A DNA stretch of 64,000 bases, taken from Ciona intestinalis. Its lineage: Eukaryota > Chordata > Ascidiacea > Phlebobranchia > Cionidae. How positions within the stretch are numbered: the stretch's first letter is position 1; every line of letters begins with the position of its first letter. The stretch covers positions 2,649,557-2,713,556 of the forward strand of contig NC_020172.2 of assembly GCF_000224145.3 (NCBI RefSeq), given 5' to 3'. Below are positions 10,189 to 20,001 of this stretch, in pieces. The position numbers and the translations under genes are program-made. A model generated the notes under the pieces. The model was not told the origin of the DNA. It saw only the letters and a program-made list of their open reading frames with translations, and did not search any database.

Positions 10189-13100
10189 TAGCGGACCTCG
10201 TTCTTTTGTTTGTGCTGTACCTGCTTGGCAAGGCAGTGGTGCGAAACTGGAAGACCATTGCAGCTGGTAGAAGAATGTCCAAGATTATAGGCTCGCCTCC
10301 AGCCCAGTGGATCGTCGGGCACGCCTACAGTGTAAGTACCGACTTAGTCTAAGGTTTTGTTTACAACATGCTCAAAAATTGACTTTTGCTTTTTAAAGCG
10401 TCGAAATAGTTTATAAGTTCTCGCGCGTATCAAATTTCGGTGCCGTGGCATAGTAGTTAGCGAACCTATACCACTTCTCTGAAGGTTGTGGGTTCAAAGC
10501 TGATCTCTGTACATAGTACCCCTAAAATAATCGAACACAAAATTACATACGTGATAACTCGCATGCGGGCACGAGCAAGGGCCATGAAACAGTACAGCTG
10601 TGTTATACGACTATATACTGTCTATATACCCGCCACGCTAGGGTAAAACAAGTTAAATTCACTTATAAACAATATAAAAAAGAACAAAAAATATTATTTT
10701 AAATTCGACAGCTTGCTCCTACGCCGGAGGGCCTTTTAAGCAACGTGAAAACAGCAGCGAGTTATCCTGGCATGATGGTGCTGTGGTTGGCGCATAAATG
10801 GATCGTGCAAGTTTACCACCCAGATACTGTGGGCAAAGTTCTTTCAACACAAGGTATATAATCTGTATAGACACTTATAGCCTTGAACGCGCAGGTTTTG
10901 ATTCGTATAACATACGATGGGGTGGGGAAAGATGGGACGTCTATTTATTCTATTTTCTCGTTCCATTTGGTAGTAAACAAAGAAAATTTAAAGAACTATT
11001 ATAGACCGCGGCGTCACAGCTTTCGTTGAGCGCTGTTAATTCTTTACAAATCGATCAGCAATTTGGATATTATGTGATTAAGATGTGCCATCTTACCCCA
11101 CAGTACTATTATATTTGTGTCATGCTACTATATATGCGTAACGTATTGCCATTCCCTATACTTTTGTTTTGTGCGCATTAGTTTTTGGGTCGTTCTACCG
11201 GCCTAAATAAAACCATAATTACGTATCGCGAAAGTCGTGGAAGGTAGCTGCAAGGTTTTGAGCCGGACAAAACATTCCTGCGGTTACATATCTAGACGCT
11301 GCAGTTATCACGCTGTTTTCGTCCGTATTTTTTTCGCTCTATAATTTTTGCGTATATATTAGCGTATTGTGGTCCGTAGTAAACATGATATATAAGGGTG
11401 AACAGAACTGAGTTACTTGTTGTTGTAACTGTAAGAGTTATAAGCATACCGTTTAGCAACGGTGGTTAACGGACCAGCTTTAAGACACTTTCGATAGTTA
11501 ATTTTAATTAAAAAGAAGTCCCGCTACATGAAGATAAAACGAGTTTCATTTATTCTTATAAATTTTTCCTGAGTTAATGATTAAAATCGACTAGGTGAAA
11601 AGATAAAATGCGCAAAACTTACGTATGCATAAAGGTGGCTGTACACAGTATCCGGCATGCGAAGTCGTATGCAAACCCATTACCGAGTTCCGCATGCGGC
11701 ATCAGCGAAATCCGAACAAAACAGACGAATTCCGGATACTGTGCACAGCCACCTTTAGACTATTGTCTATACACAATGGGTATGTGAAAAAATGAACTTA
11801 ACGTATTAATCCTAGCGTGGTGGTGAAAGAACGTTGTGTGTTGTGTTTCTGCATACCATAAAAGGAGACAGGTAATGTCTCTTGCGCAGTGCTGAACATA
11901 TTACATCAAAATTAAATCACACACGACGTTACTTGTCTGGTATAGTTTATCACTATATAAAGAGAGCGTTAGAAATTTGGGCTGTTTATCTGCGTAAAAT
12001 TCAGTTTATCAGCGTGAAACCCCGGAAAAAGAAACCACTAATCACGGGATGTAATGAATAAGAATGTGATGATTCATAAGTGAGGAAACGGAAAGCAGTT
12101 TCGAGCGTTCGGCTGCTTCGTCATTGTAAGAATTGAAAACTTCAGATTTTCGTGTAAAAATAGAAGTCTTAAAAACTTTGTGTAAAAATAGAAATATAAA
12201 GACTTAGATCATCGGCGGCACTTTCAAAGTCAAGTTACAGCTATAAGCCTTCAAGCTTATATAAATTATAAGCCTATAAATTTACACCAAACTAAAAGCC
12301 TGTAATTTGCCAAATTCTAGCCATGACTGATACATTTCAGTAGCTGACATTAGACTACATGAGATTACGCGGCTTAGAAACCCGTCATCATTTACTTTCG
12401 CAAACGATATTAATTTTTTATGAGCGGGTTATAGTAACAGATCTTGTAGACTTTGTACACAAAGAAAAAACCTATACATTACACTATTCATTTACCTTAT
12501 AGAAACAGTTGGCTTCCGTGTTATATGATTTGGGTATTTTTTGGTGGGACATAAACATTGCCTAAGCTAATCTTTTTCACTGGCCGCATTTGCGTATTAT
12601 TGCATCCGATTCGTTAAAATGATAATTCCATGTTTTGGTCATTGTTGTTTAGTTAAGATAGTTTAACATTAGCATACAACAGTTTGAACACGAATTATGG
12701 GAGTAACAGTAGGGCGGGGGGAGATGGAACACCTTTTTTATTCTACTTTCTCATTCCATTTGGGAGTAAACAAGGAACATTCAAAGAATTATAAAACCAT
12801 ATCCTCACGACTCGCAGAGACCGTTATTGTTTGTTTAAAAACACGATCGAGATATTTGGATATTATGTTATAATAATGTCCCGTCTTCCCCACAAGACTA
12901 CATATATATATTATTCTGTTTCTAGCAACCAAAGACGACATGACATACGAATACCTGAAGGCATGGGTCGGGTATGGCATTCTAACTAGCAATGGTGAAA
13001 GGTTTCAACGACAAAAGAAACTTTTGGTGACCGCTTTTCACCAGGACTTGATAAAACAGTAAGTTTACATAAAAGAAAAAACAATGCTTTGAAGTTTAAA

Positions 13101-16100
13101 GATGTTGTGTGCAAATGGCAACTAAAAATAACGCTTTTTGTGTATTTTTCTTTAGTAAAAGGCATATGAAAGAAATTATTTAAGGTAAGTACTTTAGGGC
13201 AAGACACAGTTAGCACGTAATATACTCGTGAGGGCATGGTTATACAATTCTCTAAATATGCTTTGTTTACTACCAAATGGAACTTAATGTACAGCCAGTT
13301 TTACTGTAAACCATAAATAAACGACAGTGACATATCATTTTTAATGTCGTACCAACGTGTTATTGTTATCTAATGACCAATGAAAAGCCTCAGGCAAATA
13401 TAACTAATACATAAACTACGATATAGCTTATTTTGAAACAAATTTGTTACAGATATTCCCCTGTGTTTACGAAAGCAACAGACAGATTAATAGAAAAATG
13501 GACCGAGAAACAAAATCAATCGGTGGAACTTTTCGAAGACATCAGTCTTCTTACATTAGATTGTATTCTTATCTGTGCTATGTCCACGGACCTCGACTGT
13601 CAGCGCATAGGGTAAGTATAAACGTAACTAGACACGCATATACTCAGCGGTTAGTAAGAAACTGCGTGATTACGACGAGCAAACGAAATTGTTTATATAA
13701 TTCTGCAGTTATAGCAACAATTGTGCCTTATAAGTTACATGGTTTATACAAAATAAATACTACAACGAATAAAGCAAATAATTCTGCAGTTTTAGCAACA
13801 CTTATGCATTATTACATAGTTTATATATAAATACTACAAAACTAATAAGCGTATAGCGTCACGGCCGGATCCGAGCTATATACATAATTATATTAAATTG
13901 CTGGAGGCGAACCATGCATTAATTTGTTTTGACGAGGAGAAATTAAAACCCTTGCATTGCAATTTTAAACAAGTACTGTTTTTTATACCTGTAAATAATA
14001 AAAACACAGAAAAAAGATCATATATAAAGGTTGGTTACCAACCCAAAATAATATAACAGTATAAAGCATTACAAGCTACTCGCAACTAATATATAGTAGG
14101 GTGGGGTAAGACGGGATACCTTTAACACATAATAATATCCAAATATCCTGATCGTGTTTTAAACAATTAACGTAACAGTCTATATAGAAGTTGTAAAGAT
14201 ACAGTTTTATAGTTTTTTGAATGTTTTTTGTTTACTACCAAATGGGACGAGAAAATAGATTAAAAAAGTGTCCCATCTTCCCCCACCCTACAATATGTCT
14301 TTTGACCTATTATAAAATTACTAAATAAATCACGTAAGCTAGGCCGCATTGTAATTAAGATGCCCTTACGTTCATTGCAGAAAACAACACCCTTACATAG
14401 ATGCCGTACATCAATTAGCATACTTAGCTATAAAGAGGTTCTATAACCCTTGGGTTCGACATGACTTTATTTACAACCTAACATCCGAAGGCAGGCTGTG
14501 GAAAAAGCTGCTGAAAGTTGTTCATGAGATGTCAGAATCTGTAAGCGCAACTTTCTTTATGTTTAACTGGAGTGACTGCTTGTATACATTTTAACAAAAA
14601 GCGTTTTTTTACATTTTTTTTGCAAATTCGTATGTTACTTTAATACATTTATAAAGCAAGTAGAATCACAAAATATAGTTACAATCAATCTGAAATTCTG
14701 GCTTGGCTTTAGTTTTCATTCTCTTTTATCGCCCCATTTAGTAGTAATTAACGAATATTAGCAAAATTAAGAGCGTGCCCTGCACCCCCTAAAAGAGCGT
14801 TTTAAGTATAGGATATTATGTGTTATCAGTGATGCATTCACTCCAACCTCTATATGTCTATATATGCCAATAATATTGTATTTTTACACACAGGTCGTCA
14901 AAGCGAGACGAAAAGTAGTTTCTATCAGTGACAAACCAAAACTTAGCAAAACCAAATACGTTGATTTCTTGGACGTTCTATTACGTGCAAAGGTAAAAAG
15001 TTTAATATTTTTGCCAGAAAACCATCTAAACCATCATAATAGTAAATTTAATTTGTTTCTTTGACGGTAGCAAAAATTAAAGAATGATTAAACGAAAAGA
15101 CTTGATATTGCGAAAAAATGACAGTTGTTAAAACACGCTTATACGGTTAAAATAATATTTATATTTAATTGGAAGAAAACAAGCGTGGTCGCTACACTTA
15201 GCAGACAAACACAGCAAGTCATTTACATTTATATTTAATTATATCCAAGTTAGACTTTTAAAGGACAGAATATATACGTGTCCATAAATCTAACCGCTAT
15301 CAAATTCCCTAAACGACATAGTGCGTAAAATTGCCTCGACAATTGTTCAAATTTTGTCCTGCGCCATCACGTCTATATAGCAAATGATGGAAGCGTAAAT
15401 TGTCTAATAAAATGACCGTAATAGCTGCAATGTGATTAGTTGTAACTCTATACAGGATGAAAGCGGCGAAGGACTAACAGACCAAGAAATAAGAGAGCAA
15501 GTTGATACGTTTCTATTTGCGGGTCACGATACGACGGCCAGTGGTAAGTTAAACCACCAAACTTTTGTTTTAGGTTAGGGTAAGATGGTTCCCATGATAG
15601 CTCAAATTTTTATTCTATTTTATATCGTACCAATTTGTAGTAAACAAAGAAAATAATTACAGTAGTTTCTTTATATATAACTGTAACACGACGACTTTAA
15701 AAGAATGTTGTTATTTGTTAAAAACGTTATTAAGAAACATGAGATATTATGTGCTAATCAGCGAATGGTATCCATCTTACCCCAGCCTACTATATATCAA
15801 AATTAGAACTGAGAACACACAACAAAATAGCTTAAATCTAGAAACAGCGTATTAAAACTTTTTGTTCGTTAAAATCAAACCAAAAAATACCGTTGATTTC
15901 TTAAGATGCCCGTACGTTAAAAACTACAGGATTATGCGGTATTTCTCTCTACTCCGCATATTTCCCCTATATTAAATGCGTTTAAACTTCTCAGAGTATA
16001 TTTCGCCTATAAATATGCTTCTAAATTCATAAGCCGCATATTTCGCCCATAATTAATGCGTTTAAAATTTCCCAGCTATTTGTTGGTTCTTGTACAACCT

Positions 16101-18018
16101 AGCCTGCAATCCTGAATACCAAGACAAATGTCGGAAAGAAGTTAAAGAAGTTATGGAAGGACGGAAAGACGTTCAAATGTAGGTGTATAATAACTTATAA
16201 TGATGGAATGTAACTTTTATCCTCTCGTGGCCCGTAAACAACAGTCGTAATAACAGGGGTGTTCATACACCTTATGCTAGCTTACGAGTTACCGTGTATA
16301 TGTTACTTTGTTAGTGATTGTTATTTGGTATTTGTTATTATTATTATTTTTTTTCTGTACGGCTGATAATTTGGACAACCCATTAGTGACCACTATAAGG
16401 TTGGAGCAATTTCCGTTAGTTGTCTTGCCAAAGAATACATACGTCCACAATGAGGCTTGAAACAATTACTTTTTCGAGCCTTGAACCTATTACTTCTGAG
16501 TTAGAGGCAGGCGCGCTAACCACTTTGCCACGGCGCCCAGTAGCTGATAAGATTACGTCATGTACTTGGTAAAACCCGTTGTTAATTGTTTGATCTTACA
16601 ATGTCAGTCTATTGGTAACTTAGACTTTGGGAAAACCCGTAGCAGTGCAGTATACTATATATACAGCTCTCGCGAACATGACCAAATACTCCCGAGGATA
16701 TTTCATTTTGCGCGCAAATGTCTGCTCTCGTACACCAGTCACGTATACAGTAAGTTTACGGAAACTTTTTCGTTTCAGGTTCGACATTGGAGATATGACG
16801 TATCTTAATATGTGTTTAAAAGAAAGCATGCGGTTACATTCACCTATACCATTTATTGGAAGGAAAGTTAAAAATCCAATTAATCTTCGTCGACCAAATG
16901 ATAACACTGAAGTCACCTTATGCCCAGGAACAACCATTATCCCCCATCTACTTAGTTTACACAGAAATCCTGACGTGTGGGACGAACCAGAGGTATTAGG
17001 TCGTTTTAATATTACTTACTATGGTGTAGGCATACAGCCAACTTATTTTATTGAGTACTTCGGTAAGATGGATAACGTTAGCACATAATATCCTATATAT
17101 TGTAATCATGTTTTCAACAATTAACAGCGTTTTATTTTTTATTTCTGTAAACATTCTTTGTTTACTATTAAATGGAAAGAGAAAGGGTAATGAAAACATA
17201 GACTATCTAACGTACTCAAACCTAAAACCATTCATACCTAACGGCCAGTATAAATGATTGGAACATATTTATCCTTGCGTGGCGGTGCAACGAAAGTCGT
17301 TATATAGTAGGTTGGGGGTAGATGGGACACCGCCTTTAACACATATTATTTAAATATTCCGATGTTTTACACAATTAACAACGGCATATGGGAGTCGTTA
17401 TAATACCGTTTTAAAATTCTTTAAATGTTCTTAGTTTACTACCAAATGCGACTAGAAATTAGAATAAAAAGGTGTCCCATCTTCCCCCGCTCTAAACTAT
17501 ACCAGAGTTGTTCCGTTTTTAACATACTTTGTGCCGGTTTATCAGTTACCACGTATATGTACAAGCTGAATAACATTATTTTATTTTTGCAGGTATACGA
17601 CCCTGAGAGGTTTAACACAAAGAATGCATCACGACTCCACCCTTACGCATATATTCCATTCTCTGCTGGGCCAAGGTTAGTAGGAGTAACATTACGCGTG
17701 ATATTGCCTATGGATGAAATACCCTATAGAGTATATCATGTACTTTTTGTAGGTCCAACTGTATTGTCTCGCTTTTGCGTACAAACAATTAAAAAAGCTA
17801 TAAATCGTAACGGAACCACAAAAATGTTCACATTTCCAATGCATTGTAGGATTTGCATTGGCCAAAACTTTGCACTGGTCGAAATGAAGCTTACGGTGGC
17901 CAAGCTACTGCTAAACTACGAGTTTTACGTCGACGAGGATATCCCAAAACCCCAACCCATTCCAAATGTAGTTCTGAGATCGCAAAATGGGCTTTACGTT
18001 AAATTTAGAAAAATATAG
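10176..18018 (+). CDS. Cytochrome P450, CYP4-like
   Basis: Eleven exons: 10176-10331, 10712-10853, 12926-13058, 13453-13611, 14381-14540, 14894-14992, 15456-15543, 16076-16178, 16779-16992, 17593-17675, 17850-18018. All are GT-AG, phases agree throughout, and the product is 501 residues, the usual CYP4 length. It has an N-terminal membrane anchor (about 4-19), an I-helix AGHDTT (305-310), a K-helix ExxR at E362-R365 in CLKESMR, and a heme loop FSAGPRICIG with the ligand Cys448. CYP4 enzymes hydroxylate fatty acids and related lipids on the ER face using NADPH-P450 reductase; the substrate here is not predictable. The Glu that links heme covalently in many CYP4s is Ala305 here. The start is chosen as the only ATG giving the anchor. 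Introns carry many MITEs and SINEs. Confidence 0.93.
10439..10660 (+). mobile_element. SINE copy in P450 intron 1
   Basis: Sense copy from tgccgtggcatagtagttag (tRNA-like head) to a tail near agttaaattcac, missing part of the central block. Confidence 0.75.
10911..11110 (-). mobile_element. MITE in P450 intron 2
   Basis: Antisense copy, cgatggggtggggaaagatg to atcttaccccacagtacta; the two ends match different subfamilies, so it is mosaic or mutated. Confidence 0.8.
11630..11757. mobile_element. Foldback MITE of a separate family, 128 bp
   Basis: Inverted ends taaaggtggctgtacacagt and its near-exact reverse (ctgtgcacagccacctttA), each about 27 bp and joined by a GC-richer centre. It is unrelated to the TA-flanked family elsewhere and is the only copy in the window, in P450 intron 2. 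Confidence 0.85.
12708..12903 (-). mobile_element. MITE in P450 intron 2
   Basis: cagtagggcggggggagatg to gtcttccccacaagacta; it ends 22 bp before the exon 3 acceptor. Confidence 0.85.
13185..13295 (+). mobile_element. MITE fragment
   Basis: Internal part only (agcacgtaatat ... gctttgtttactaccaaatg), P450 intron 3. Confidence 0.6.
14094..14293 (+). mobile_element. MITE in P450 intron 4
   Basis: Complete copy with both ends (tagtagggtggggtaagacg / catcttcccccaccctaca), 200 bp, TA on each side. Confidence 0.9.
14693..14865 (-). mobile_element. MITE remnant in P450 intron 5
   Basis: Antisense interior (tcattctcttttatcgcccc ... ttaagtataggatattatg) with both ends decayed. Confidence 0.55.
15571..15794 (-). 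mobile_element. MITE in P450 intron 7
   Basis: taggttagggtaagatggtt to catcttaccccagcctacta; it starts 27 bp after the exon 7 donor. Confidence 0.8.
15953..16075 (+). repeat. Tandem duplication of the exon 8 acceptor region
   Basis: Copies 15953-15994 and 16034-16075 share ccgcatatttc, taatgcgtttaaa and a terminal CAG; the second CAG is the real exon 8 acceptor. A partial third unit lies between. Confidence 0.8.
16205..16541 (-). mobile_element. SINE, full length, P450 intron 8
   Basis: From the tail end (ggaatgtaacttttatcctc) to an intact tRNA-like head (cgcgctaaccactttgccac, ggcgcc). It is the best minus-strand copy in the window. Confidence 0.9.
17053..17215 (+). mobile_element. MITE, right end missing
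   Basis: acttcggtaagatggataac then the taggcacataata-type interior; P450 intron 9. Confidence 0.65.
17260..17575 (-). mobile_element. SINE interrupted by a MITE
   Basis: The 3' part is at 17260-17304 and resumes at about 17510-17575 (catactttgtgccggtttat), either side of the MITE at 17305-17501. The SINE therefore came first. Confidence 0.75.
17305..17501 (+). mobile_element. MITE inserted into a SINE
   Basis: tagtaggttgggggtagatg to cccatcttcccccgctcta, placed at a TA inside the SINE at 17260-17575. Confidence 0.88.
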
Positions 18019-18073
18019 GCACCGGTGAACTATATGTTGCAATATAGGCGACTTTAATTTTTTACTATCGCAT

Positions 18074-18211
18074 ATACTGTGGGGTAAGATGGATACTGTT
18101 AGCACATAATAACCCGTAACGCTCTTTTGGAGTTGGTTTTATAATTCTGTACATATATTCGTATTTAACTACAGACGATAAATAAATTAATGAAAACCTA
18201 AACCATTTACT
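18074..18211 (+). mobile_element. MITE in the P450 3' UTR
   Basis: Second-subfamily left end (tactgtggggtaagatggat), decayed right end. It contains aataaa at 18181-18186, the best poly(A) signal for the P450. Confidence 0.75.
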
Positions 18212-19234
18212 CGAACCTTCTTATTGTATTGGATACGTTTTTTTCAGTTTGCCTATTTCCTCCATTATTTCTTGCACCAGTTACCTTAACGTAGTATAGT
18301 GTGGCATATGCATATATATTTACTATGTACTCTACTACTTTCAAAATCATATGACATTATACAAAGATGCATTTCAATGCAGGGACTTATATTTATCTTT
18401 ATATTACGTATGCGTGCAATGTACTCGTGTTTTTGGCTGGTGGGAGTATTATTGAGCTCAATCATATCCCGATATGTCTTTATTTGTCAAAGTAAAAATC
18501 ATTCAAACGAAATCACTTTGAAGTCTATAAACATTCACAGTGATGTACTCACGTTCATAAACCAACTGACTTTGATTCGTACAACCGTACATTCTATCTT
18601 TCTTTGTTGAAATAAAACCTTGCGAAACAGCGCACATTTTGTTGCTCCAAGTCTAAGCCTATCTCTAAACAGTAAATGACAGAATAGTGGGCTACTGAAT
18701 TTTATAAAGTGCATTGCTTTACAAATATAGGCCAACAGTTGGTTACTCAACTTATTTGTGTGGGCGTCGTCAAGGTGGGGGCTGAGTGGCTTCCCCCACA
18801 AATTTCCGGGTTTACACTAATATTATATCAGTGAAAAAATATCAGTAAAAAAATGCCTTTTTTCAACCCAAAGTACAACCATTACATATTGCCTTCACCG
18901 AAATTTTGGGCTGGCTAAGCCTTGCATTTTTGCGAAATAAAGTAATTTAACGTACAATGTTACCCAATATGTTCCACTTTATAAAGCATACTACCACTAC
19001 CTATGTAGGCTAGACCATGCGTTTTGCTAAGCTGACTGCCAGTGCTAAGAGCATTAATGCCGGAAGCTAGTGAATTGCGCATTGGACTCTGAATGCAGTC
19101 GTGCCTTATTGGCTCTTTTGCACTCTCAAAAATGACGTCATGCTATAATCGCCCGACGATGTACAGAAAAAAACGCTTTGACGCCATTTCCTAAAAAATA
19201 TCATATCAAATAATGTACCCCTATAAGAGTAATG
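18212..19234. other. Gene-free spacer
   Basis: No exon supported. ORFs at 18299-18610 and 18535-18801 lack splice sites or homology that I can recognise. Confidence 0.5.
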
Positions 19235-19421
19235 GTACAGTGGGGTAAAATGGATGCCACTAGCATATAGTATCGAAAATTTCCTAATCGTGCTAGTAAC
19301 ACTTTTTATACATCGCTTTTTTCACGAGTATATGGTTATATAACTCTGTAAATATTGTTTGTTTGCCACCAATTAGGACGATAAAAAAGAACAAAAGCAT
19401 GCGCTATTTTACCCATTATAT
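19235..19421 (+). mobile_element. MITE, second subfamily
   Basis: tacagtggggtaaaatggat to tattttacccattata; immediately followed by a first-subfamily copy. Confidence 0.8.
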
Positions 19422-19598
19422 AGAAGAGTGGGGGAAGACGGGACACCTTTTATAGCACATAACATTCAAGTATCCTCATCGTGTTTAAGCAATTACCGAG
19501 GATAGGTTTTTATAACTCTTTAAATGTTCTATGTTTATCACCAAATGGGACGAGAAAATAAAATGAAAAGGTGTCCCATCTTCCCCCATTCTACTATA
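19421..19598 (+). mobile_element. MITE, first subfamily
   Basis: agaagagtgggggaagacgg to catcttcccccattctacta; shares its left TA with the preceding copy. Confidence 0.88.
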
Positions 19599-19654
19599 TC
19601 TTAAATATTTGCATTCACTTATGCATGTGTAAAACTCAATATACGCACTATTTA

Positions 19655-19853
19655 AAATCTCACTAAAACCAATCGTAACTCGATCTGGAATAGAAACGGT
19701 GCTTTGTTTTGCTGTAGGCTTAAAAGTACTGCTTGCAGCGCTACAGGATACAAAACTTTAATACTGCTATACACACTCCGAAATCTCACTGAAACTGAGC
19801 GTAACTTGCTCTGTGCTGCTGTAGGCATACAAGTGCTGCTTGTAGCGCTACAG
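19655..19853. repeat. Diverged tandem duplication in the upstream region of the EGF-like gene
   Basis: Units at about 19655-19748 and 19781-19853 share aatctcact(a/g)aaac, cgtaactcg/cgtaacttg, tgctgtaggc and ctgctt(g)cagcgctacag. The start codon of the next gene is about 150 bp downstream. Confidence 0.75.
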
Positions 19854-20001
19854 ATTGCCGCGTAATCAACGCGGAAAAAGGGACGAAAAAACGACCTGTT
19901 TCGATTAGTTGATTGTGTTTTAGAATCTCTCCACTGAGAATTTCGCATTTCGTGCTTTTTGTTATTGTTGTAAACTGCCTTCAAAACGTAAGCGTGTAGA
20001 A

